Shown here: positions 35,630-46,418 of the stretch, in pieces
Position numbering within the stretch: position 1 is the stretch's first letter
Layout: every line of letters begins with the position of its first letter
Assembly: GCA_903813345.2 (NCBI GenBank)
Contig: CAIIXF020000003.1
Span: 3,126,109-3,190,108, forward strand
Source of the DNA: Owenia fusiformis
Taxonomy: Eukaryota > Annelida > Polychaeta > Sabellida > Oweniidae
Direction of reading: 5' to 3'
Length of the DNA stretch: 64,000 nt
Notes under the pieces: generated by a model
Seen by the model: the letters and a program-made list of their open reading frames with translations, nothing else
Told to the model about the DNA's origin: nothing
The model's database searches: none
Position numbers and translations under genes: made by a program

Positions 35630-36858
35630 ACTTACCATTCGTCTGTGTAGACACTCACTACATAAACGACACATGTTAGCAGCTTGATTATAAGACTTAG
35701 GTGCAGATGTACTTACCATTCGTCTGTGTAGACTCTCACTACATAAAGGACACATGTTAGCAGCTTGATTAAATAAGACTTAAGTGCAGATGTACTTACC
35801 ATTCGTCTGTGTAGACTCTCACTACATAAACGACACATGTTAGCAGCTTGATTAAATAAGTCTAAGGTGCAGATGTACTTACCATTCGTCCATGTAGACT
35901 CTCACTACATAAAAGGACACATGTTAGCAGCTTGATTATAAGACTTAGGTGCAGATGTACTCACCATTCGTCTGTATAGACTCTCACTACATAAAGGACA
36001 CATGTTAGCAGCTTGATTATAAGGCTTAGGTGCAGATGTACTTACCATTCGTCCATGTAGACTCTCACTACATAAAGGACACATGTTAGCAGCTTGATTA
36101 TAAGACTTAGGTGCAGATGTACTCACCATTCGTCTGTATAGACTCTCACTACATAAAGGACACATGTTAGCAGCTTGATTAAATAAGTCTTAGGTGCAGA
36201 TGTACTTACCATTCGTCCATGTAGACTCTCACTACATAAAAGGACACATGTTAGCAGCTTGATTATAAGACTTAGGTGCAGATGTACTCACCATTCGTCT
36301 GTATAGACTCTCACTACATAAAGGACACATGTTAGCAGCTTGATTATAAGGCTTAGGTGCAGATGTACTTACCATTCGTCCATGTAGACTCTCACTACAT
36401 AAAGGACACATGTTAGCAGCTTGATTATAAGACTTAGGTGCAGATGTACTTACCATTCGTCTGTGTAGACTCTCACTACATAAAGGACACATGTTAGCAG
36501 CTTGATTATAAGACTTAGGTGCAGATGTACTTACCATTCGTCTGTGTAGACTCTCACTACATAAAGGACACATGTTAGCAGCTTGATTATAAGACTTAGG
36601 TGCAGATGTACTTACCTTTCGTCTGTGTAGACTCTCACTTCATAAAGGACACATGTTAGCAGCTTGATTATAAGACTTAGGTGCAGATGTACTTACCATT
36701 CGTCCGTGTAGACTCTCACTACATAAAGGACACATGTTAGCAGCTTGATTATAAGACTTAGGTGCAGATGTACTTACCATTCGTCTGTGTAGACTCTCAC
36801 TACATAAAGGACACATGTTAGCAGCTTGATTATAAGACTTAGGTGCAGATGTACTTAC
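35630..36858 (-). repeat. exon-end/5' splice-site minisatellite A (81-84-bp unit, 15 copies)
   Basis: Each unit has the last about 55 bp of the S1 exon, from TAATCAAGCTGCTAACATGT to ACAGACGAATG, then the donor GTAAGTACATCTGCACC and a few more intron bases. The genuine donor is at 36853-36858. Fifteen copies follow, three of them with GTGAGT instead of GTAAGT, both strong donors. Because 81 is a multiple of three the array also gives open minus-strand frames with a 27-aa MCPLCSESLHRRM unit; this frame is not the channel frame. In the channel frame a decoy donor would be preceded by TAA. Confidence 0.97.
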
Positions 36859-36940
36859 CATTCGTCTGTGTAGACTCTCACTACATAAAGGACACATGTT
36901 AGCAGCTTGATTATAAGGTTGAAGATTCTAATTCGTAAAC
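36859..36940 (-). CDS. KCNT: Slo2 exon: S1, LRIRIFNLIIKLLTCVLYVV
   Basis: 82 bp, acceptor TTTGCAG, donor GTAAGT. Encodes LRIRIFNLIIKLLTCVLYVV and RVYTDE, matching [20 protein letters not shown] and VRVLLDD of KCNT1. Phase A|GT gives the Ser of NQRSS. The strongest ORF here is in another frame and hides this exon. Confidence 0.96.
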
Positions 36941-39900
36941 CTGCAAATATAAAAACAGATTCATAAATTCTCATAAAATTAAGGTCTTCATCTTCAAGCT
37001 ATAAGCCCTTGTGCCCCCCCCCCCATACAGCAAGTGAAAGAAGGTGTTTGGTCAAGTAAAAGGGGGACAAAGAGGCTTGTAACTAGAATAGAAATTATCA
37101 AAGAGAATGTGGGGGTCCCCGAGAATGTAATCTATATTGTCCTGTTTCTTGGATAAGTTTGAATGATTACCATTACTCAAGTTATGGTTTCTATGGCATC
37201 ATATGCAATTCATGGAACTTAAAGAATGGAGTCTAAATTTTGATTTCGAAAAACAAAATTTTTTTAGAGTGAAAATTTGTGATCAATGAGTTTCGCAAAT
37301 GACACTCTATCATTTCTTCATTAAGTAAAGTATTTCAGTAATTAAGTAAAGGTAATTATGCTCTCAAAATTTTATTGCTTGTCTTTCATCATTCAAATTT
37401 TCAGTGACGAAGCTTCTGACATTTTTCAAACACTAATCTGAAAAGATTATTGAGATATAATGAATAATAGCGAAATAGTAGTTGTCATAGTAACGCAAAT
37501 ACAAGTTCTGCAGAGCACAGCATAGTCTTTTTTGTTAACACTAGTTTCTGTCCTGTCTGTTTCGATTTTGGCTGATTTCTACAATCAAGTTAACATTCCA
37601 AGTTCAAAATACATGTAGCGTTCACAAATAGCTGTTGTCATTCTAGTTCTACAAACTTCTTGTATTTTCTGTAGAAACCATCTGGAAAGTTCTTTGTCAA
37701 ACATGAAAATACCCCAAATCACCATCTTGTCAAAGCGATTCGCAAGAAGAGGCACCATAGGACTCTCCACTCCTCCATATTCCATCAGGTAATGCGCCAT
37801 TCCATTGGTTGCAAAAGGTGCAGGATACACTGCGTGAAATATGGGATTCCAACTCTTGACACGTCTAGAAACTGGTCTTTACACGCCGGGTTTCTAGACG
37901 TGCCAATTATTTACACCTCTTGACACGCGATGAATTCAACTCTTTACACCTCTTGACACGCTCTTGGCACACTGAACAACATAATTATGTGTAAACAACT
38001 AACCTAATTACCAATAGCAATACATACAGTATTTTAACGATTGCAAGTATTTTCTCTGATACTTTTAATTGATATATTTTTTAATCATTCTTTCGCAGAC
38101 TGTTTGGAACAAGTACATGTAGCAAATATTAAACAGACTATTTTGTATGTATGCTGACACATTGACTTATTTTAACATTTTGGCAATTTCATGCCGCCTT
38201 TTGAAAATATAAATCAGTTACAGGCAATGCTAATCGACGCATTGATCCTAAGTGAAGGAAATACATATCATGATAAGAAAAAGAAAGGCGTTTCAAGGAT
38301 AAAACGTGCAATAAACTTTGAAAACACTGATACATCAGGCCTATTTATATATTTATTTTGTATTAGCTTAATATAAAGATAAACTTACTTTTCGATGAGT
38401 ATTTGGATTTCGGAGTAATTTGTTTCAAGTTAAGTCAATACAAATTATCGCCGACTTAACTTGTGACCATACATATGATAAATGAGGGGCATTTTAATAC
38501 ACAATTGGGCAAAACAAGCATATTCAATCGAATGTACCATTCTCTCTGCTGTTCTTTCCCAGCCTATCCATAAACAGACAGGTACAAGTTCCCATAGTTT
38601 TCGCAACATCTAATTCTATGATCAATTGCTAGACACAGCAAATATACTAATTAATTGTCTGATTGTGATTCGGGAACGTAGGGTTTTTACATAAACAGGA
38701 TACTTGGCTGTACATAGCCTGAGAACACCGGATTGACCCCCCCCCCCCCATCGACGCCTAGGCGCTGCTTATGTTTTAATAAGAAACATTCCCTTGTAAA
38801 GAATTATCGGGATAAGAATTGATACAAGGTCAAGTATTCTGCCCCTTTTGTGTGATAAAAATATGTATTTAATTGGTGCTTTAACTTTTTGAACAAAGAA
38901 ATGAAATAATCGCACTGAATGTCTCAACATAAATCAGTGATGTTTAATTAATAAATGGCACTATTATGTCAGTCTACGCACTTCATGGACATGGACGGGG
39001 GGGGGGTGTGAGTTACCCATTCTAAAATGGTTAAATTTTGTATTAAAGAGTAATCAATAGGTCGTGAACTGTAGCATACTACTTAATTTGTTTGACTATT
39101 GATATTAAAAAGGAGTGAATTTATGATATTCATAGAGATACATTGTATTGGTATTAATATAATAATGATATCGGGGACCATAAACCACTTTGTTTCGCAA
39201 GTAGCTTTAGGATCGCGGTTTTATCTTCACATGTTGCCCTTTGTGCAATTCGAAAATGAAATATTTTAATCTATAATTTATATATCATTTGCAAAATAAA
39301 TGTAATTAAGAGACATGGGGGAGGGGAGGGGGGGGGTTAACGGCCAGAATTTGGAATGAATTTGGGAATTTCAAGGATTGATTCACTTAATGTTGTTCAC
39401 TGGAGTCGATACACACACCTGCATAACAATCGGAGACAAAACTGACTTAATCTGATATGATAACAAAAGATTAATAACTTAGTCTATGTTTTTGTTTTTA
39501 TAATTGCGGAAGTGTACCAAAACCACCTTGATTACAGAAGATATCGTCTAGGCTTTAGATTTAATGAATAGATTTTTTGCCCTAGTCTCATTTAATAAAA
39601 CAGGCTATTTGCGTATTTAATTAATATTTGTGACAAAATATTTCAGTTAGACTCAAAATCAAAACGAATTTCTCCATTATAGCCCCCCTCGCAACTGTCC
39701 CGAGTCTGCATCTGTTTTTCATGCTTCCGATCCACCTTTGGGATAGAGAGAATAGATGTGGATTTGTAATTTGGGGGGTGGCATTAAATGTGTTCTCATA
39801 CAAACTAAAATAAACCCCAAAAAGCCATATCAAATGTCCAAACACAAGACCAATGCCATGTCAAACATCCAAATATAGAACCAATGCCATACCCCCGGGT

Positions 39901-42900
39901 ACCAAATATCCAGAATATAAGACCAATGCCATTCGAAATATCGAATGCCCCGAGAAGAAGGCAGATCTTTGAGTAAAATGATCATAAACAACCTCAAATG
40001 AAGGATATGTGTAACAACTAGACCAATGCCCCGGGACCAATGCCTTACCACAATTGAGGGGTAACATATTTTCCACACCGACTCTTATACCAGAAAATGG
40101 AAAAGTCTGTCTTAAAATGTGGGTCCATTGGCTTGACATACCAAATGTAAAAAAGGTACCCCACCTGAGCCGAGTGTGAACCCCCGGGGTGAATGGTGAA
40201 CACACGGGGCAAGGAATTCTTCGATTTTGATTAAAGTAATTTTTTTTATAAAATTCATACTCATGTTAATAGCGGACGCCTTGGCCAAATAATCTTTCAA
40301 ATCATGCACTTTCCAAGTGATTTTGTAGCAAAATTGTGATAATATATGAACCCCTTAGAATTATTCAAAGACGGACCCCCGCCAGCCCATCCCCCATTCT
40401 TACCTATGCTAAACACTAAGAAAATATATAGAATGGTATCTTACACTTTTTTCTAAATGTTGATATCCAAAAAACATATCTTTTTGGTTTATCAACACAT
40501 ACCGCTCACAATATAACAAGTATACAGATTGTAACATAGATAAGCGAATTGGGGAAAATTACAATCCCTTTGATCAAATTATTATAAGATTTAATCTCCA
40601 GCTGAGGTGCAATCAAAATGTTGATACACATAATTAGCTGTCAGAAAGATGCTCTTACCACTGTAGTTTTCAATATTCCCTTTGTTGTAACATCTTATTT
40701 CAAAAGAATGGATATTGATGGTTGTATGGAAGTATTCATAACAAACATTCACATTATAGTTTACAGTGGAATTCCCTCCATAAATGCAACATATTTACCA
40801 TTTAAGATTTCATATTGGACTTTCCGCATAATGATAAAATGTTGACGATATAGTTTTCGATAAAACCCCAGGGCCGTAGCCAGCTTTCAATCGGGGGGGG
40901 GGGGGGGGGGGAGGGGTGATGCAATCACCAAAATATTTTAGGTTTTCAGTCGGGGGGTGCGATCGTGACATAAATGAGGCAAAAAATATTTGTTTTGAAT
41001 TTTTACGAAAATGATGCAACTTCCTTCAAACCTGAGCTAGAAGCTTCAAACAAAAAATCAATTTAATGCTCTTTTCTTCCTCTACCTTATGGTACCTTTT
41101 ATTGCTTGTAGGAGGGGGTGCGAACCCATCGCTTCTCCTCGTTACGCTTATAAACCCAATAACATATTCCCAAGGAATCGACTTTATTAATTTATATGTG
41201 AAAAATGAGCTTGCATGTACAAATTGCATCGTATGCAAACCTTCCCCTGACCGACCCGGTCATGTTTATGTCTTTTGAATGATGTCTACCCCTTGATGCA
41301 TGCATCCTTTAATAAGTGGTGTTAAGAATATTGGTGTAGGCCCTGGTCAATATCTCTAGATACGCAGAGTTTCTAGACCGGCTAAGCACGTCTTAAAATT
41401 ACTAGAAATTCCACAATTTATACAGTGATATGGATTTCATGTTTCTATTGAATGCCTTATTTTGAAGTCTAGCTAAATAATCGAGTTTGATTTTAAACGT
41501 TTTCGGGGATCCGGGCAGAACTCAGGATATAGTACTTGAGTACATTTGCATTCAAAATAATTCAAATTCAAAATTGCAAATATCATGGAAGTTGATTGCA
41601 ATTATGTTCGATGATCGTCAACATGAAAGAACAATATGTCTGAATAATTAGCTATTAAACATCTTTATCAAAACTTTCCTACACTTTTAAATGTTGATCT
41701 TGTCAAAGAGTACTCTCCATCTGAGATTCAGATGTAGATCGAAAATCAAATTGACTTCAAAGGTATTTATAGATGGTTTACATGAGGGGTTCTGTCCATG
41801 TGGGTGGTGTATTCCTTTCATAACAAAGAGTTGTTTTGCTTCCGGGGTCCTAAATTATTCAATTTTAAATAGTAACTAATAAGATTAAACAGATCAAAAA
41901 GACTCGGGGCACTGCCGTCGCCCCATCATGATCAATACAGGTGACAATAAGCGACACATGTTTCAGCGTCATGATAGTAAACCATGACATCTCAAATCTT
42001 CCCAGCCCTTGATTTTTGAGATCTTTCATCCCAGCTCATATTTCATCTAATTGGGGTCATAAAACTTGTGTAACTGTGCCTGTTGCATCCTCGCTGGAAG
42101 GGTATTTTACAAGTATAAATGAAGTCCTTTGAAGAAGGATGTGCCTGTTGTTAAATACATGTACAATGCCTTACTACATTATGTAATGTATTGACATTAA
42201 GGTAGATGATTACATGATAACAATCACACTTATTGACATTCATAACTCTTCCCATCTGATATGCTCAGATCACAGAATATGCCTCATTATATCAGAGCAT
42301 GTTTCAGGCGTTTCAGACCCATAGCCAGGATTTGCCAAGGGGTGGGTTACTTTTTTTAAGAAATTCCAGGGGGAGTTTACTTTTGGCAATGTTAGTTCAA
42401 AAATGAGCAAAATAATTTAAAAGGTGCTCAGTATGGGGTGATATGGGGTGATAATGATTTAAAAAACACAAATTATTATTAACACGAAATTAAAATGATT
42501 GTTATATTCCAATCCTAGTAAAGTATAATTAAGCGCGACTATAGGGCATAACAACATGTGGCCAGTCTAATTATACTGTTTGTTTTGATAAGGCTGTGCA
42601 AAGAGATATCAAAACTCTTGACACGCTCTTTACACGTGAGGTCTTTGCACCTCTTGACACGTCTTGGAATCTCTAGATACGCGGAGTTCCTAGACTATCT
42701 TTGCACGTCTAGAAATTGCTTGGAATTTCACATTTGACGCAGTGATACTATCCAGAAAAGCTTGAGATGGAGGTTCAAGGATCAGCATATTCTCCTGACA
42801 AGGCACTGTGTGAGTTTTGGGCATTTGCATGTTGGAAAATGATGTGCGTGGTAAAATCTACGCAAATATCCATGAGCTTCAGAACACCATTCAAGAATGC

Positions 42901-43343
42901 CACCTAACATGAGTGACTTACAAATGTTGAATGACCTTTCTTCAAATTTTGGACACCTTGTTTCATATCAGAACACCTTGGTTCAAATTTTATTGTATAT
43001 GACCAAATTTTGGACACCTCAAAATTTTCCAGCAAATATGCGTGACAAATACACAAATTGTGGGACAGTTGGACAGCTTGGGATCCCCAGAATATACCAG
43101 ACATGAGTAGAACGACACCAGCTATACGTGAAAGCAAAGGGGAACTATTTTAAGCATGAAATAGAATGTTGAATGATGGTAGAAATATGGAGCAGCCACA
43201 GAACTATGATCAAAACATAGACAGGATAGAAATTAATGTTATGCTGTGAACAATTAAAATTGCTCTGCAGAACCTGTATCCGCGTTACTATAACAACCCC
43301 TATTTTGCTATTATTCATTATACCGCAATAGATTTTTCAGAGT

Positions 43344-43344
<1 letters not shown>
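36941..43344. other. large intron region, mostly unassigned
   Basis: AT-rich intron sequence. G or C homopolymers occur at 37015-37024, 38738-38749, 38998-39006 and 40893-40910. A repeat with CTCTTGACACGC and CTCTTTACACG occurs at about 37850-37975, 41345-41415 and 42610-42730. Segments resembling CCAGGATTTGCCAAGG / TGGCTACGGGCCTG dispersed repeats occur at about 40866 and 42320-42410. An 81-aa minus ORF at 37585-37830 is not recognised. No convincing exon. Confidence 0.45.
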
Positions 43345-43381
<37 letters not shown>

Positions 43382-45065
43382 CATTCATGAACCACGCACT
43401 CACGCGTTTTATTCATGTCCCGACCAACACCTATTCAATTCAATTCAATTTGTTTATTTCATAAACACACATACAATATAGTAGACAATGAATGGGTGAC
43501 ACAAAGGTTTGTGTATATTCCCAAGATGGAGTAAATTAAATACAAAGTATGTTGAAATGGCGGGGATCTGCCATTGCATGCCCTCAATAAAAAAATACAA
43601 ATTGTGCCATCAAATTGCCCCTAAAAAAATTAAAGTTGTAGCAAATATTTTTTAATCTGTTTTTTCATGAGGATGATGCTTCTGATGGATTTAAAATGTG
43701 GGGGTAGTTGGTTCCAAATATCAGGTATAGAATATGATAACATTGATTTTCCATAGTTTGTACGGATTTTAGGTTTGTCAAAAGTTTTCTTGTTTCTTGT
43801 ATTATAATTGTGTCTGTTTTCAACTGTTTGGAAGAAATTAAGAAATATTTGCTTGTAATTGTCCTTGTCATTGATCCATTTAAACATGAATAAATATCTT
43901 TGTTGCTTATTTATCTCAAATATGTTCAAGATTCTTAAATTTTGAAAAAGAGGTAAAGAGTGGGCTCTGTAGTCGCTATTTGTTGCAATCCTTACAAATT
44001 TTTTCTGTGAGAGATGAAGAGTATTAAGTAATGTGCAGCCTGCTTCACCCCAAATTATATTTCCATAAATAAGATATGAATAGATTAGTGAGTAATATAT
44101 ACTAAGTAAGCTTTTAGCGTTTAATAAATGTTTCACTTTGTATAAAATACCAATAGTTCTTGAAATTTTCATGTTTACTGATGTGATGTGATTTCTCCAG
44201 GTAAGATTTTGATCAATTATAATTCCCAAAAAGTTTATATGTGACACTTGCTCAAGCACTTTATCATTCAGCGTGACAATTATATCATTTTTATTATATT
44301 GCTTTTGTCTTGAAGAAAATATTATATATTTAGTTTTCTTGGCATTTAACGAAAGTTTGTTTGTGGCTATCCATTCCTCGATTAGTTTCAGTTCAGCATT
44401 CAAAGCGTTAGTAATTTTATTAAGATTTTTTCCTTGTATTAACAAATTGGTGTCATCTGCAAATAGCACAAAAAATAATCGTGGAGAAGATAAGTAAATG
44501 TCATTTATGTATATGATAAAAAACAAGGGACCTAACACAGAACCTTGAGGAATTCCACATGTAATTATCTCGGGATCTGAAATAGTGTCTATATAACAGG
44601 TTTTTTGAATTCTGTTAGAAAAGTAACTTTTTACCAATTCCAGTGCTATACCACGAATCCCATAAAATTCAAGTTTTTGAAAAAGAATATTGTGGTCAAT
44701 AGTATCAAAAGCTTTTGAAAAGTCAAGAAATACCCCAATAGAGAGTTCACCTTTGTCTATAGAATTTCTGATTTTTTCAACAAATGTAAGAACTGCCATA
44801 AATGTCGATTTTTTTTCCCGAAAGCCAAATTGATAAAGATACATGATTTCTATTTTGTTCAGAAAAGAAGTCAGTCGATGGTGCATTAATTTCTCAAGAA
44901 GTTTGGAAAAAACTGGTAAAATCGATATAGGTCGATAATTAGTAAAAAGTTGTCTGTCTTCCTTTTTATGAATTGGTATGATCTTTGCAATCTTTAATTT
45001 GTCAGGAAAAATACCATTTGATAGAGATAAGTTAAAAATGTGTAATAATGGTACTTGGAATGCCT
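43345..45065 (-). mobile_element. 5'-truncated LINE, CR1/Jockey-like
   Basis: From about 45065 down, the minus strand reads the RT part of a LINE, then a 3' UTR, an (ATTGA)-type short tail at 43432-43452, about 50 bp of other sequence with AATAAA, and finally a 35-nt poly(A) (T run at 43346-43381). The endonuclease half is missing. The two-step tail suggests read-through of the element's own end. Confidence 0.85.
43630..45060 (-). CDS. LINE reverse transcriptase fragment (RT palm to C terminus)
   Basis: Open from about 45060 with no start in frame; the first Met is at 44886 (418 aa from there). Motifs in order: NYRPISI (upstream of the Met), FGFREKKST, LDFSKAFDTIDHN, GIPQGSVLGP, FADD (residues 142-145 of the 418), LSLNAKKTK, then YNTRNK and WNQLP near the end. 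All catalytic aspartates of the palm are there. The N-terminal endonuclease is missing because of 5' truncation. The frame is intact, so insertion is fairly young. Related to, but clearly diverged from, the LINE at 59-61 kb. Confidence 0.92.
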   Translation of the reverse strand, partial: FQVPLLHIFNLSLSNGIFPDKLKIAKIIPIHKKEDRQLFTNYRPISILPVFSKLLEKLMHHRLTSFLNKIEIMYLYQFGFREKKSTFMAVLTFVEKIRNSIDKGELSIGVFLDFSKAFDTIDHNILFQKLEFYGIRGIALELVKSYFSNRIQKTCYIDTISDPEIITCGIPQGSVLGPLFFIIYINDIYLSSPRLFFVLFADDTNLLIQGKNLNKITNALNAELKLIEEWIATNKLSLNAKKTKYIIFSSRQKQYNKNDIIVTLNDKVLEQVSHINFLGIIIDQNLTWRNHITSVNMKISRTIGILYKVKHLLNAKSLLSIYYSLIYSYLIYGNIIWGEAGCTLLNTLHLSQKKFVRIATNSDYRAHSLPLFQNLRILNIFEINKQQRYLFMFKWINDKDNYKQIFLNFFQTVENRHNYNTRNKKTFDKPKIRTNYGKSMLSYSIPDIWNQLPPHFKSIRSIILMKKQIKKYLLQL

Positions 45066-45459
45066 TACCACAATGCTCTGTATAAGGGGGCTGTAAGACA
45101 TTGTGAGGGCCTCCCTATTCACCATATTTGACGGCCCATACTTTTTTCTCTGAGGCTATTTGAAGGACCATTTTTATGCTAAACCCAAGCTAAGAGACCT
45201 AGAACAACTTAAGACCAGCATCCGAACAGAAATCAAAACATTCCACCAGAAATATCAGATGTGATTAACAATGTAGTAGTAGGATGCAGACTTTCATCGA
45301 AATATGAGGTTACATTGAATATGTGGTGTAAAACGTAACGGGTTAAAGTATCAAAAAGGCAAAACTGAATTAAAAACTGTGTATGGGGGAGAAAACTTTC
45401 ATCTTTTATCTACAAGACCATGCAAAAAATGTCTGAAAATATTGATTGGTTTGTCTATG

Positions 45460-46305
45460 TGTTACAGTAGTGAGCTACATGTATATTATATTCTACTATA
45501 TTCACCTATAGTTTAATTTGAAATCTATGCTTGCTGTATATGTTGAGCTATTCTTTATTCGAGATCTTAGGTCAAGGTCACAATGACACTATATCTTGTA
45601 AACAAAACTGAACTGAATGACTCATTAACTCTTGACCTTCTAGAATATTCGGAAACTAGTAAACATTTAATCAGATTGAATCATGTCACTAAAGATGTCC
45701 AATCAAGATGTAGTTCCAGAAGATTCATTTCTGGATAATTCTTTCACATTATAAAAGGAACTGCACAGTGGCTCTCATCAGCAGATAATTAAGTCATCAT
45801 AACTGGACATCTCAAAGGAACTAAATAAAGCAGAATTTCAAAGTCTATCAAAAGGACATCTTCTTAGCGGAATATTACAGACACCTACTGTGGGAACATT
45901 TTAACACTACAAACACACAACCTGAGGACTTTATATGGACATATATTACAAAACACACACTATATACGGATTATCATATACATTCGTGGATTATCATAAA
46001 CATTTGTGGATTATCATCAAACATTATTGGATACGAACATTATAGGATTACGACGAACATTATTGAATTATTACAAACATTGGAGAACTATTAACGATTA
46101 TTGAAACTTTCGTGATCTGGAACATTCTCAAGGATCGTCAAGGATATTTATCGACATCAAGAATAAGCCGTATCATTGATTGGACATCACTTAAGTATTA
46201 AACCTCCTTTATATTATTGTTGTATTATTTAGTTTTCAAAATATAAATATATTGTTATCATATTTTAATTGCTGTTTTTACTTTCTGTTATTTTCGAACG
46301 TAACA
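45460..46305 (+). repeat. 5' LTR, 846 bp
   Basis: Starts TGTTACAGTAGTGAGC and ends TTCGAACGTAACA, so the ends form TGTTA...TAACA. TATAAAAG at 45750-45757 and AATAAA at 45824-45829 are likely promoter and polyadenylation signals. Near the end several short repeats of GGATTATCAT with ACATT occur. Confidence 0.95.
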
Positions 46306-46310
46306 GAAAT

Positions 46311-46328
46311 TGGGGGCTCGTCCGGGAT
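46311..46328 (+). promoter_or_regulatory. primer binding site, tRNA-Pro
   Basis: TGGGGGCTCGTCCGGGAT, five bases after the 5' LTR, is complementary to the 3' 18 nt of tRNA-Pro. The same primer is used by many gammaretroviruses and several Ty3/gypsy elements. Confidence 0.93.
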
Positions 46329-46418
46329 CCAACTACAACAAGCTAAAAGTCAAATATTTCAAAATCCAAAATTCAAAATCCCAAACTAGTAAATTTTAAC
46401 TGTGAAGACAGCAATTAA

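Noticed and set aside
35905-36897. Minus-strand ORFs encoding a 27-aa Cys-rich repeat (MCPLCSESLHRRM...) as a repeat protein
   Set aside because: The repeats are copies of the S1 exon end read in a wrong frame; the true exon (36859-36940) is in another frame with a clear acceptor, donor and Slo2 homology.
37585-37830. 81-aa minus-strand ORF as an extra Slo2 exon
   Set aside because: The S1 exon joins the 53684 exon directly in phase with the conserved NQRSSLRIR sequence, so no exon is needed here, and the ORF has no recognised similarity.
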